In this document: positions 50,635 through 59,071 of the stretch, piece by piece | Numbering within the stretch: position 1 is the first letter of the stretch | Layout: each line of letters opens with the position of its first letter | Assembly (NCBI GenBank): GCA_902513495.1 | Contig: CABXNH010000002.1 | Span: 1 to 64,000, forward strand | Source of the DNA: an uncultured Gammaproteobacteria bacterium | GTDB taxonomy: Bacteria; Pseudomonadota; Gammaproteobacteria; PS1; Pseudothioglobaceae | Direction: 5' to 3' | DNA: 64,000 bases | The notes under the pieces: generated by a model | The model's input: only the letters and a program-made list of their open reading frames with translations | Told to the model about the DNA's origin: nothing | Database searches by the model: none | Program-made: the position numbers and the translations under genes

Positions 50635-52000
50635 CAAAAAGTGCTGAATTAATCCAAAGATGGACCAAAATACTTGCAGCATATCCTAAGGCAATCGCCC
50701 AAATCCATTTTAGATGTGACACAAAAGTATAGTAGCCTTTTGATTGTCCCATTAACGCAACACCAGCCGCAGAGCCAATTGATAGTAGACTTCCACCAAC
50801 TCCTGCTGTCAATGTAACCAATAACCATTGTCCTAGTGACATATCTGGAGTCATTGTTAACACTGCAAACATGACTGGTATGTTATCCACAATCGCAGAT
50901 AAAATTCCAACTAATACGTTAGCATAAGTAGCACCTAGCTGAACATACATGGCTTCCGATACAAGCGCTAGATAACCCATAAAGCCTAAGCCGCCAACAC
51001 TCACTATGACGCCAAAGAAGAATAGCAACGTGTCCCACTCTGCTCTAGAGACATTTTTAAAGATATCAAATTTTTCTGAGATTGGATCATTAGGGTTGTA
51101 ACCACGTTTTACAAAATAACTAATAACCATTAAGTAACCCAGACCGGTCATCATGCCCATTGCAGGAGGAAGATGTAAGAAATTATGGAAGCTTACTGCA
51201 GTCGCAATCGTTAATAGAAACATAAATGTAATTAAAACGCCGCCCATTTTAATGTCAACTTGCTCATCAATTATCTTAGGCTTTTCATTTTTAATCGCAA
51301 AATGCATAATTCCAGCAGGTATAAGGAAATTAACCAAAGATGGAAGGAATAAGCTAAAGAACTGCTGAAAATCAACGAGGCCTTTCTGCCAGACCATTAG
51401 AGTTGTAATGTCCCCAAATGGGCTGAATGCACCGCCAGCATTTGCAGCAACAACAATATTAACAAAAGCAATTGAAATAAAACGCGCATTTCCAGCCCCA
51501 ACTGCCAATACCACAGCGCCCATTACTAAGGCAGTAGTAAGATTATCTGCAATTGGTGACATAAAGAATGCTATAAAACCTGTAAGCCAGAAGAGCTGCC
51601 TGTAACTAAATCCTTTTGATATAAGCCATACCTTTAATTTTTCAAAAACAAGACGTTCACGCATCGCCTCAATATAAGTCATTGCCACTAAAAGGAACAA
51701 GAATAACTCTGCGTACTCTAAAAAATTATGCCTGACAGCAGCTTCAGCTGCATGTGGTATACCTTCGGATGCATAAACCCAGCCAATAATTCCCCATATA
51801 ATTCCAGCAACTAAAATCACTGGCTTAGATTTTCGGAAATGGGTGAATTCTTCGAGCATAACAAATGCATATGCTATGACAAACAAAATAACGGCTAAGT
51901 AACCCGCCCAATGACTTGTTAAATCAAGAGTGGTGACATCAGAAACAGCAAAACTAAGGCTTGGAATTAATCCGATTAATATAAGTAAAATTTTATTCAT
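50621..52000 (-). CDS. nhaD: Na+/H+ antiporter NhaD
   Basis: Inner-membrane sodium/proton antiporter of the ArsB/NhaD ion transporter superfamily: 459 residues and about 12 helices after an N-terminal hydrophobic segment. NhaD landmarks include MSPIADNLTTALVMGAV, NAGGAFSPFGDITTLMVW and SAIVDNIPVMFAVLTM. In halophiles NhaD keeps cytoplasmic Na+ low. It overlaps ygfZ by 8 bp at its start and coaX by 14 bp at its end. Confidence 0.93.
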   Translation of the reverse strand: MNKILLILIGLIPSLSFAVSDVTTLDLTSHWAGYLAVILFVIAYAFVMLEEFTHFRKSKPVILVAGIIWGIIGWVYASEGIPHAAEAAVRHNFLEYAELFLFLLVAMTYIEAMRERLVFEKLKVWLISKGFSYRQLFWLTGFIAFFMSPIADNLTTALVMGAVVLAVGAGNARFISIAFVNIVVAANAGGAFSPFGDITTLMVWQKGLVDFQQFFSLFLPSLVNFLIPAGIMHFAIKNEKPKIIDEQVDIKMGGVLITFMFLLTIATAVSFHNFLHLPPAMGMMTGLGYLMVISYFVKRGYNPNDPISEKFDIFKNVSRAEWDTLLFFFGVIVSVGGLGFMGYLALVSEAMYVQLGATYANVLVGILSAIVDNIPVMFAVLTMTPDMSLGQWLLVTLTAGVGGSLLSIGSAAGVALMGQSKGYYTFVSHLKWIWAIALGYAASILVHLWINSALFDVPI

Positions 52001-52820
52001 TGTTTATTTTTTCTAGTTTAGGTCCATTTTTATTATTAAGCGTTATCTCTTCATCTATTAGGTCTACATCGAGTGTAGCTAAGCAATAAAATAACGAATT
52101 ATATTTTACCTTAGATACAACAATTCCACTACCTTTATACCGATCACCTCTTGCCAAAGCATTCTTTGAGGTTGCACAAAATAGTGAGTCACCAACAGAC
52201 ATCTCTTGATCAGCTCTAAAAGAAAATAATCGACGTTTTGCTGAACCTAAATAATGAAGTCGAGCAACGACTTCTTGCCCTGGATAGCAGCCTTTTGAAA
52301 AACTCACACCCAATTCATCGATATCTAAATTAAGCATTTGAGGAACCAGTTTTTCACTAGTATTTAAATATATTTCTGGAATTTGAGAATCAATACAAGC
52401 CTTTTTCCATTCATCATCATTATGATTAATTTCTTTATTCATCTCACCAGAAGAAACAATTAAGAGTGACATACCTTCATTCATTGAATATGCATTAGAA
52501 TGACTTTCATTAATTAAACCAATCTGATTATATTGTTCTGAGATATCTTCTATTACTACATCTGACATAATGACAAACATTTGAAGTCTTGAAGTAACTT
52601 TTTCACTAAGTTCAGCTGGAAAAGATAGAATAAAATAATCATTTAAACGCATGACCCAGAAGAGGACTAATATTTTTCCTTGGTGTTGGCAATAAACATT
52701 AAATTGTATTTTTGAATTATCTAGCTTATTAATATTATTGCTCAGCTGATTTTGAAGAAATAACTCTGAATCAGATCCTGATATCTTTATTAATGTTCTG
52801 TCATTTAGAAGAAGTTTCAT
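51993..52820 (-). CDS. ygfZ: Folate-binding Fe-S cluster repair/assembly protein YgfZ
   Basis: GcvT-like tetrahydrofolate-binding protein that helps assembly or repair of Fe4S4 proteins such as MiaB. The diagnostic K-G-C-[FY]-x-G-Q-E motif is intact as KGCYPGQE at residues 176-183, with the functional Cys178. The 275-residue length is in the family range. First gene of the ygfZ-nhaD-coaX-trpS-rluB series. Confidence 0.92.
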   Translation of the reverse strand: MKLLLNDRTLIKISGSDSELFLQNQLSNNINKLDNSKIQFNVYCQHQGKILVLFWVMRLNDYFILSFPAELSEKVTSRLQMFVIMSDVVIEDISEQYNQIGLINESHSNAYSMNEGMSLLIVSSGEMNKEINHNDDEWKKACIDSQIPEIYLNTSEKLVPQMLNLDIDELGVSFSKGCYPGQEVVARLHYLGSAKRRLFSFRADQEMSVGDSLFCATSKNALARGDRYKGSGIVVSKVKYNSLFYCLATLDVDLIDEEITLNNKNGPKLEKINNE

Positions 52821-52890
52821 TAGATTTTTATTAATTGCGTGGCAATATTTTAAACATTTTTAATCAGAATTATTTTCCATTGGACAAAAA

Positions 52891-52914
52891 AAACCCAGGG
52901 CTCGCCCTGGGTTT
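52891..52914 (-). terminator. Rho-independent terminator of the porin gene
   Basis: AAACCCAGGGC-GA-GCCCTGGGTTT, read on the minus strand, forms a perfect 11-bp stem followed by TTTTT, about 43 bp after the porin stop. It is the strongest terminator in the window and fits a highly expressed single-gene unit. Confidence 0.93.
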
Positions 52915-52956
52915 CAATACTAACTTAGATAAGTTAACTGTTCAAACTAAACGAAT

Positions 52957-53808
52957 TTAGAATGCAACAGAAGCCTTAAGAGTTAGTGAACTATCAAACG
53001 TGTTATACGTTGCAGATAATGCAGCACCTGAAGTCAGGTCACGCGCAACAGCGATTGTAGTGTAAGCATCTTTCTGTGCAGTTGAGTACTTAGTAGCAGT
53101 AGTAGAAGCTGCCGCAGCACGCTCTGCAGTGTGAGTTACAACTACAGTGTTACCAGTAACACCAAATGTAGCAGATACAGACTTATCACTTCCAACAGTT
53201 ACTGCAGTTCCAGCAACAGTTGTACCAATAGTCCACTCAGTAGCACCAGCATCATTAGTCAAGCTAACGTCCATACCAGCAATGCTTGCAGAACCTACAG
53301 TCTTGTCAGCACCATCTTGGATAGTGTGTGCTAATGTAACACCTGACCATGTACCTGAAACAGTTACATCACCAGAGTCATCTAGGCCGATAGTAGCGTC
53401 ACCAACTGGAGCATCTAAGCTTACAGTTACACTTCTGTTGTCACCACTGTCTGCTATAAGACCACCAGCAGTTACTGTAGTAGCTGCATCATTTTCATCA
53501 TACATATCAGCAGAAATAGTTACTGGACCAATAGTAGTAGCCAATACTGCAGAAGTAACACTTACATCGTTATTGTTCACAGTAGTTGAAGCTGAACCAT
53601 CAGTACCGCCATCAATGTCCATAGACGTTGTATAAGTAGTTGCGCCTGCCGTACCAGTAATGGTTAGGTCAGCATCGTACGAAGTAGCAGATGCAGCAGA
53701 ACCGTTATCATCATATGATACAGAAGCCGCTCCACTTAGTGCGATAGCACCCATAGCAGAAGTAGAAGCTACAGCTGTTGTCGCGAATAGTGCGATTAGT
53801 TTTTTCAT
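52957..53808 (-). CDS. Small outer-membrane porin-like protein
   Basis: A 283-residue exported protein with signal peptide MKKLIALFATTAVASTSAMG and a C-terminal Phe after alternating hydrophobic residues (LTLKASVAF), the beta-barrel assembly signal. The body alternates polar and hydrophobic residues and is very rich in Ala, Thr, Ser, Gly and Asp, with few Lys/Arg. The ATG at 53808 with GGAG 6 bp upstream is the start; the TTG/ATG four codons earlier overlaps that ribosome site. Strong promoter and terminator suggest a major surface protein. Pore function and substrate are inferred from family style only. Confidence 0.8.
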   Translation of the reverse strand: MKKLIALFATTAVASTSAMGAIALSGAASVSYDDNGSAASATSYDADLTITGTAGATTYTTSMDIDGGTDGSASTTVNNNDVSVTSAVLATTIGPVTISADMYDENDAATTVTAGGLIADSGDNRSVTVSLDAPVGDATIGLDDSGDVTVSGTWSGVTLAHTIQDGADKTVGSASIAGMDVSLTNDAGATEWTIGTTVAGTAVTVGSDKSVSATFGVTGNTVVVTHTAERAAAASTTATKYSTAQKDAYTTIAVARDLTSGAALSATYNTFDSSLTLKASVAF

Positions 53809-53885
53809 TTTATTCTCCATTTAGAATATTTAATTGTTGGTTATCCCAACACCCTTTTGCTATTCTTACAAATAACAATGCGTAC

Positions 53886-53914
53886 ATAATAATGATATTA
53901 CACAGCTTTGTCAA
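53886..53914 (-). promoter_or_regulatory. Near-consensus sigma70 promoter of the porin gene
   Basis: Minus-strand TTGACA (53914-53909, perfect) and TATTAT (53891-53886) with exactly 17 bp between. Predicted start near 53879 gives a leader of about 70 nt. This is the best promoter in the window. Confidence 0.85.
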
Positions 53915-54120
53915 TGAAAATTTGAAAAATAAATACAAATAGTTGTATTTTTTCAACAATTTATCCAATTTAAACTATAAATCCTTTATATATAAGGTTT
54001 ATTAATAGTATTTTTTTTCAATAAATAAGGTTTTTTTGCTTATATAAGACGAATAAACAGGCAAACATTGATAGCTTAATTAAGAATAGTTGATTAATTG
54101 CAACTTTACTAAATACTTAA

Positions 54121-54147
54121 AAAAAACCGGGATAAGCCCGGTTTTTT
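54121..54147 (-). terminator. Rho-independent terminator of the PuuD-like gene
   Basis: AAAAAACCGGG-ATAAG-CCCGGTTTTTT: a short GC stem flanked by A and T runs, so it can terminate in either direction. It is about 22 bp after the stop of the minus-strand membrane-protein gene. Confidence 0.85.
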
Positions 54148-54169
54148 CAATAATTATCATAAAGTACAA

Positions 54170-54802
54170 TTAAAACAAGTAGCCACCATGTCCTGCGCCA
54201 ATCATGCAAAGAAGCATTGGTACTGACAAAACGACATTAGTTCTAGAAGCCATTGCTGCTGTGAACTTAGCGCTAGCTATTTCTTCAGCACTTGCCTCAA
54301 CTATTCCGAGCACCTTTTTTTGGTTTGGCCAAATAAGGATCCATACATTAAATAGCATAATTGTCCCCATCCAGGCACCCAAACTCATCATGGGGCCTGC
54401 TGGTGCTTGAAAAATAAAAGTTTTAAAAAATCCATACTGAGGCGAGATAGATAGGGCCCATGCGCCTGTAAGCCATGTGGCAGCAGCAGCCATACGAAAC
54501 CAGAGAAGAGCTCTAGGTGCAACATACTTTCCAATTGCAGCTGGACCAGGGCCTCCTTCGTCTGCTAATGCATCAGCTAGCGCTGGCACCTGTACAAAGT
54601 TAAAATAATATAATAAGCCAATCCAGGTAACTCCAAAAATTGCATGGAGCCAAACGCTTAGATTTCTTCCAATCAAAGACGAGTTTTCAGGTGAAACATA
54701 AATAGCAACAAGGATGGCTAATACAAAGCCGCTAATAATAGTGCCTTTTACAGATGTTAATGGATTCATAGTTTTACTCATTGTTTGTTCAAAAGTTAAC
54801 AT
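54170..54802 (-). CDS. PuuD/DUF989-like membrane protein
   Basis: A 210-residue inner-membrane protein with about five helices, resembling the membrane part of the urate hydroxylase PuuD family (WLHAIFGVTWIGLLYYFNFVQVPALADA, then WFRMAAAATWLTGAW). True PuuD carries a C-terminal cytochrome c domain with a CxxCH motif; none is present here, and no purine-catabolism gene is nearby. Conserved His in the membrane segments could bind haem. The start may be the ATG at 54802 or one at 54781; neither has a clear ribosome site. Function open. Confidence 0.65.
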   Translation of the reverse strand: MLTFEQTMSKTMNPLTSVKGTIISGFVLAILVAIYVSPENSSLIGRNLSVWLHAIFGVTWIGLLYYFNFVQVPALADALADEGGPGPAAIGKYVAPRALLWFRMAAAATWLTGAWALSISPQYGFFKTFIFQAPAGPMMSLGAWMGTIMLFNVWILIWPNQKKVLGIVEASAEEIASAKFTAAMASRTNVVLSVPMLLCMIGAGHGGYLF

Positions 54803-54843
54803 TATAAATAGTTCATGATTTAGTGAGTTGCTTTTTACTCATT

Positions 54844-54862
54844 TATCTTACTGAATAAGATA
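54844..54862. promoter_or_regulatory. Palindrome in the divergent promoter region
   Basis: TATCTTA-CTGAA-TAAGATA is a 19-bp perfect inverted repeat (7-bp arms) in the 93-bp gap between the PuuD-like gene and the chalcone-isomerase-like gene. It touches a TATACT hexamer that could be a -10 for the plus-strand gene. A transcription-factor operator is possible; the factor is unknown. Confidence 0.35.
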
Positions 54863-54895
54863 TACTCAAACTTTTTATATAGAAGGAAATAATTA

Positions 54896-55459
54896 ATGAC
54901 TTTTAAAGTAAATAGGCCTTTATCAATATTATTAATGATTTTAGCTTCTTTTTCAATAACCCCGACAAATGCTCTTGATATTCCTAACACCATGGAGTAC
55001 CAAGGCACAAAACTCACACTTAATGGGCACGGCCCTCGAGTAAAAATGTTTATGAAGGTCTATGAAAATAGTCTTTATCTTCAGTCTTCCAATTCCAATG
55101 CCGAAGAAATAATGAGCGATGACGCCCCAATGGCTATTCGTATCGATGTTACATCTTCATTAGTTACGGTTGACGCTATGAAAAATGCGTTGAATGAAGG
55201 CCTAGAAAAATCAACTGGTAACAATATTGTGCCTATTCAGAAAGAGGTCGACCAGCTAACTTCAACGTTTAATAGTGATGTTAGTAATGGTGATTATTAT
55301 GAATTTATATACCTACCTGACGCGGGTACAAATGTCCTTAAGAATTCTGAATATATTGACACAATCCCAGGAATTGAATTCAAAAAAGCTTTTTTTGGAA
55401 TCTGGATTTCAGAAAACCCTATCCAAAAAAATCTTAAGAAAGCCATGCTTGGAGGCTAA
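54896..55459 (+). CDS. Chalcone isomerase-like exported protein
   Basis: A 187-residue protein with a signal peptide (hydrophobic run ending TPTNALD, about residue 26) and a chalcone-isomerase-like fold signature: GTKLTLNGHGPRVKMFMKVYENSLYL, then AIRIDVTSSLVTVDAMKNALNEG. Bacterial members are periplasmic, not flavonoid enzymes; fatty-acid binding has been shown for related fold members. AGAAGGA lies upstream of the ATG. It is 6 bp before an acyl-activating enzyme, supporting a lipid-related role. Confidence 0.75.
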   Translation: MTFKVNRPLSILLMILASFSITPTNALDIPNTMEYQGTKLTLNGHGPRVKMFMKVYENSLYLQSSNSNAEEIMSDDAPMAIRIDVTSSLVTVDAMKNALNEGLEKSTGNNIVPIQKEVDQLTSTFNSDVSNGDYYEFIYLPDAGTNVLKNSEYIDTIPGIEFKKAFFGIWISENPIQKNLKKAMLGG

Positions 55460-55465
55460 TTCATT

Positions 55466-57109
55466 ATGTCAAATCACCCAACTTCTTTTGCTGACTGGCA
55501 AAACTACCCTCTAACACTAGACCCTATTCATGTCTCTTGGCTGAAGAATGCAAAAAAATCCAAAACTGCTTTTGCTGTTGCAGATATTGAAGGTGTAGAG
55601 ATATCTCATAAAAAGTTCTTAACTGGCGTTCTTTTATTCTCAAAAAAAATTGCAAAATATAGCCCTGAGCAAAATGTTGGTCTACTTTTACCTAGCAGTG
55701 GTGGTGGAGCAATTGCATCAATGGCGATTCTCTCGCTTGGAAAGACCATTGTGAATTTAAATTTTACTGCAGGAAAGAAGGCACTTGAATCGGCTGCAAA
55801 CCAAGCTGAAGTCAAACACATATATACATCACGTAAATTTTTAGATAAGATGCTAGAGAGAGGCGTGAATTTAGAGTCATTTTTTCTTAACTCTAAGCTT
55901 CTAATGTTGGAAGATATTCGTGAAGAAATTTCAACCATATCAAGGTTAGGAACGCTTCTAAAGGCTATTTTATTTCCTGCCAGTGTCATTCAGAAGGCCT
56001 ACTTCAAAGAAGTTGCAATGAATGATACTGCGGCCATTTTGTTTTCAAGTGGTAGTGAAGGGTCTCCAAAAGGGGTTGAATTAACTCACAGCAATATAGC
56101 AGCTAATGCTAAACAAGCTGCAATCGAGTTAGGAGCTGTAAATAGTGATGTAATTATGTCAACACTACCTACTTTTCATGCTTTCGGCTTTGCCATTACA
56201 ACTTTTATGCCTCTATCGGAAGGCATTCCAATTGTATGTCACGCAGACCCTAAAGATGTCACAACCATTGCATCTGGAATTCAAAAATACTCTGGCACGA
56301 TTTTAGTTGGAACTCCAACTTTTCTTAGAATGTACACTATAAGTAAAAAAGTTAGCTCAGAATCAATGCAGTCTTTGAGGCTTGTTGTCGCTGGAGCTGA
56401 AAAGTTAAGATCAGAAGTTAGAGATGGTTTTGAATCAAAATTCAATATACCTGTTTATGAGGGTTATGGAACAACGGAAACATCGCCTGGAGCATCTGTA
56501 AATTTACCAGATATCGAATCACCCTATAAATTAAGGAATCGACCAGGTACTGTAGGTAAAGCCTTTAGTGGAACTGAATTCAGGATCGTTGATCCCGATT
56601 CACTAGATCCTATACCAGTAGGAGAGGATGGATTGATTTTAATTGGTGGGCCACAAATTATGAAAGGCTATCTCAAGATGCCAGAAAAAACTGCTGAGGT
56701 AATCGAGTTAATTGATGGCTATAGATGGTACCGAACTGGAGATAAAGGTCATTTAGATGAGGATGGATTTTTAACAATTGTTGATCGCTACTCTAGGTTT
56801 GCAAAGATAGGTGGCGAGATGATTAGTTTAACGACAGTTGAAGAAGAAATTTTAGATGCCTGTAGCATTAAAGATTTAGAAGTTGCGGCAACCTGTTTGC
56901 CAGATCAGCGCAAAGGTGAAAAAATTGTCCTTCTTTCTACGAAAAATCTTGACAAAAGTGAACTCATAAAGATTCTTTCAGACGCAAAAATTAGCCCACT
57001 TTATCACCCATCCTCTGTTTTGGTTGTTGATGAGATACCAAAACTTGGAAGTGGAAAAACTGACTTTGGAGCAACTAAAAAGATTGCATTGGTTAATGAT
57101 CAGAACTAA
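55466..57109 (+). CDS. AMP-dependent acyl-CoA/acyl-ACP synthetase (Aas C-terminal-like)
   Basis: ANL-superfamily adenylating enzyme of 547 residues. Motif A3 is AAILFSSGSEGSPKGVELTH; A5 is YGTTETSPG; A7/A8 YRTGDKGHLDEDGF and VDRYSRFAKIGGEMISL; the catalytic C-terminal Lys is in LGSGKTDF. Similarity is to the synthetase half of bifunctional Aas (2-acylglycerophosphoethanolamine acyltransferase/acyl-ACP synthetase), but no acyltransferase domain is fused. The likely task is re-activation of fatty acids. It follows the chalcone-isomerase-like gene by 6 bp, with mutM 5 bp further on. Confidence 0.82.
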   Translation: MSNHPTSFADWQNYPLTLDPIHVSWLKNAKKSKTAFAVADIEGVEISHKKFLTGVLLFSKKIAKYSPEQNVGLLLPSSGGGAIASMAILSLGKTIVNLNFTAGKKALESAANQAEVKHIYTSRKFLDKMLERGVNLESFFLNSKLLMLEDIREEISTISRLGTLLKAILFPASVIQKAYFKEVAMNDTAAILFSSGSEGSPKGVELTHSNIAANAKQAAIELGAVNSDVIMSTLPTFHAFGFAITTFMPLSEGIPIVCHADPKDVTTIASGIQKYSGTILVGTPTFLRMYTISKKVSSESMQSLRLVVAGAEKLRSEVRDGFESKFNIPVYEGYGTTETSPGASVNLPDIESPYKLRNRPGTVGKAFSGTEFRIVDPDSLDPIPVGEDGLILIGGPQIMKGYLKMPEKTAEVIELIDGYRWYRTGDKGHLDEDGFLTIVDRYSRFAKIGGEMISLTTVEEEILDACSIKDLEVAATCLPDQRKGEKIVLLSTKNLDKSELIKILSDAKISPLYHPSSVLVVDEIPKLGSGKTDFGATKKIALVNDQN

Positions 57110-57114
57110 GATTT

Positions 57115-57927
57115 ATGCCTGAACTGCCTGAAGTTGAAACTACTCGCCGTGGATTAGAACCTCTTATTACTGATAAAAAAATAGTATCGATACATATTTA
57201 TAAAAAAAAACTGCGATGGGAAATACCTTCACATCTTACGAGTACTTTAAAAAATCAAACTATTAAAGCAATCTCAAGGCGCGCCAAATACTTATTGGTA
57301 CAATTTGAAAAAGGTCAGCTTGTGATGCATCTCGGCATGTCGGGCTCTATTAGAGTTACACCTTCCTCAGTACCATTAAGAAAACATGAGCACTTTGAAA
57401 TTAAACTTGATAACTTAACAAGCATAAGATTGCATGATCCCCGCAGATTTGGCTCAGTTCTATGGCAAAACCTCAATGAAACAATATGTCTGCTCAAAAA
57501 CCTAGGTCCAGAGCCGTTAAGTTATGAATTTGATAACAACTCTCTTCATAAGGCATCTATAGGTAAATCAAAAAATATTAAAACTTTCATTATGGATAGC
57601 AGTGTTGTCGTTGGAGTTGGCAATATTTATGCTTCTGAAAGCCTTTTTTTAGCAGGAATATCTCCCAATAGAAAAGCAGGGAAAACTTCAAAAAAACGCT
57701 TCATAGTCTTGACTAAATGCATAAAGAATGTCTTATCAGATGCGATCAATAATGGTGGAACAACTCTAAATGATTTTTATAGCGTTGACAGTAATCCTGG
57801 TTATTTTTCACAATTACTGTGTGTTTATGGCCGTGATGGCATGCCTTGCGTTAGATGTAGTGTTAAAATTAAAAGAATTATTCAGAATCAGCGTGCTACT
57901 TATTTTTGCCCCAAATGTCAACATTAG
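57115..57927 (+). CDS. mutM: Formamidopyrimidine-DNA glycosylase MutM (Fpg)
   Basis: Removes 8-oxoguanine and other oxidised purines and nicks the abasic site. The catalytic N-terminal proline and Glu are present (after Met, PELPEVETTRRGLEPL), the H2TH domain is around 130-220 (VGVGNIYASESLF), and the C-terminal zinc finger has four Cys (CVRC and CPKC). Length 270 is typical. It overlaps the S24-fold gene by 13 bp. Confidence 0.97.
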   Translation: MPELPEVETTRRGLEPLITDKKIVSIHIYKKKLRWEIPSHLTSTLKNQTIKAISRRAKYLLVQFEKGQLVMHLGMSGSIRVTPSSVPLRKHEHFEIKLDNLTSIRLHDPRRFGSVLWQNLNETICLLKNLGPEPLSYEFDNNSLHKASIGKSKNIKTFIMDSSVVVGVGNIYASESLFLAGISPNRKAGKTSKKRFIVLTKCIKNVLSDAINNGGTTLNDFYSVDSNPGYFSQLLCVYGRDGMPCVRCSVKIKRIIQNQRATYFCPKCQH

Positions 57928-58310
57928 ACGATCCTAAAGCTCTATTTCAGAATACCTGTTCTACAAACTCAGAGCCATACGCACTTCAAAATATTGGTGA
58001 TATGATGTCACCTGAATTCATTGAGAATTGTATTATCATTGTTGACCCTTCAATGCCAATTCATCATAGGGCTTATGTGATTATTGACTTTAATGATGAG
58101 CTATATTTCCGCCAATATTTTGAAGTTAATGGAAGCAAAATTTTAAAGTGTCTCAATCCTTCTTATGATGATATTGAATTAGATAATGATTTTGATGTTC
58201 GTGGCTGCATTATTCAGCAAAAGCAAAGGAAGCAAAAATCACTGCATTATTATCTTCATAATAAAATCACTGGTGAAATAGAATTTAATACCCAAGGCAA
58301 AGAGAAGTAA
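57915..58310 (+). CDS. S24/LexA-fold protein without the catalytic dyad
   Basis: A 131-residue protein matching the C-terminal peptidase S24 domain of LexA/UmuD: GDMMSPEFIENCIIIVDPS, AYVIIDFNDELYFRQYF, LKCLNPSYDDIEL, and a C-terminal VRGCIIQQKQRK strand. No DNA-binding domain. The usual GDSM nucleophile is Met30 here (GDMM), and the expected Lys is Arg66, so self-cleavage is unlikely. Start: ATG at 57915, inside the mutM end; the ORF-track TTG is three codons earlier. Coupling to mutM suggests a DNA-damage context. Function unknown. Confidence 0.72.
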   Translation: MSTLDDPKALFQNTCSTNSEPYALQNIGDMMSPEFIENCIIIVDPSMPIHHRAYVIIDFNDELYFRQYFEVNGSKILKCLNPSYDDIELDNDFDVRGCIIQQKQRKQKSLHYYLHNKITGEIEFNTQGKEK

Positions 58311-58324
58311 GAAGACAGGTAATT

Positions 58325-59041
58325 TTATTTTATCCAGATGAGATGCGCCATCCTGCCTGAATCATCCCCATCCCTTCGATAAGAAAAAAAATGATTCTCC
58401 TCTTTGTAAGTGCACCTATCACCTCCAGAAATTGAAAATATTTTAAATCCTTCTAGTATTATTTTAGCTGCATCATATAAATCAAGATAGTGTTTATTGT
58501 CATGGAAAGAAAAAGAACGCTCAAAATTCTCATTTTTAGATAGATATTGACTTTTAACCTCTTCGCCAACCTCAAAAGAATTCATTGAAATTGCAGGGCC
58601 AAGGTGAACTACTAAATTATCTCCATCGGATTCGAAGGATTTAATTAGGTTTTCAATAACTCCAGAGATTAACCCTCTCCAGCCAACATGAGCAACTCCA
58701 ACCATTGAGCCGTCTTTTTTACTTACAAAGACTGGCAAACAATCAGCAGTTAAAACTCCGCAAACAATCCCTGAATCACAAGTAAAACTTGCATCAGCAT
58801 CAACGATTGTTTTAATTGTGGAGGCATTAACACAAATAGATGAGTGTGTTTGATTTATCCATACTGGTTCAGATGGCAAATCATAATAACTTTCAAGTAT
58901 CAATCTATTTTTGATTACACTCTCTCGCTTATCGTTGACATGAAGCGCTAGATTAAAGTTTTCAAAATTACCTATACTTTTTCCACCATCAAGAAACCTT
59001 TGTGTAGACAAAAATTTAACGTTTTTTGGAAAAAATTTCAT
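58325..59041 (-). CDS. pgeF: Purine nucleoside phosphorylase / laccase-domain protein PgeF (YfiH)
   Basis: Zn-dependent enzyme of the DUF152/YfiH family, active on purine nucleosides and implicated in peptidoglycan editing. The 238-residue protein has the His in WINQTHSS, Cys in LTADCLPVF and His in VGVAHVGWRGL, which form the metal site, then HLGPAISMNSFEVG. It converges on the S24-fold gene and precedes the sugar cluster. The old name polyphenol oxidase is not well supported for bacterial members. Confidence 0.9.
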   Translation of the reverse strand: MKFFPKNVKFLSTQRFLDGGKSIGNFENFNLALHVNDKRESVIKNRLILESYYDLPSEPVWINQTHSSICVNASTIKTIVDADASFTCDSGIVCGVLTADCLPVFVSKKDGSMVGVAHVGWRGLISGVIENLIKSFESDGDNLVVHLGPAISMNSFEVGEEVKSQYLSKNENFERSFSFHDNKHYLDLYDAAKIILEGFKIFSISGGDRCTYKEENHFFSYRRDGDDSGRMAHLIWIK

Positions 59042-59071
59042 AAATTTCAGAATTTACTTAAAATGTTTTAG

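Larger units (their letters stand above)
53821..54169. other. 349-bp non-coding region upstream of the porin gene
   Basis: The only gap over 300 bp. It holds the porin promoter (53886-53914); a perfect 8-bp inverted repeat AAATACAA-ATAG-TTGTATTT just upstream of the -35 (53931-53950); two copies of ATAAGGTTT (53992-54000 and 54025-54033) exactly 33 bp apart, three helical turns; very AT-rich sequence between them; and at the far end the terminator of the PuuD-like gene. No tRNA, small-RNA or coding signal is recognised. The layout looks like an activator or UP-element region. Confidence 0.6.

Noticed and set aside
53147-53635. 162-residue plus-strand ORF opposite the porin gene
   Set aside because: Mirror of the Ala/Thr/Val-rich porin coding sequence. 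The translation is Val/Pro/Ser repetitive with no start signal or family.
55606-55989. 127-residue minus-strand ORF inside the acyl-activating enzyme gene
   Set aside because: No motif and fully inside an intact adenylating-enzyme gene; a shadow frame.
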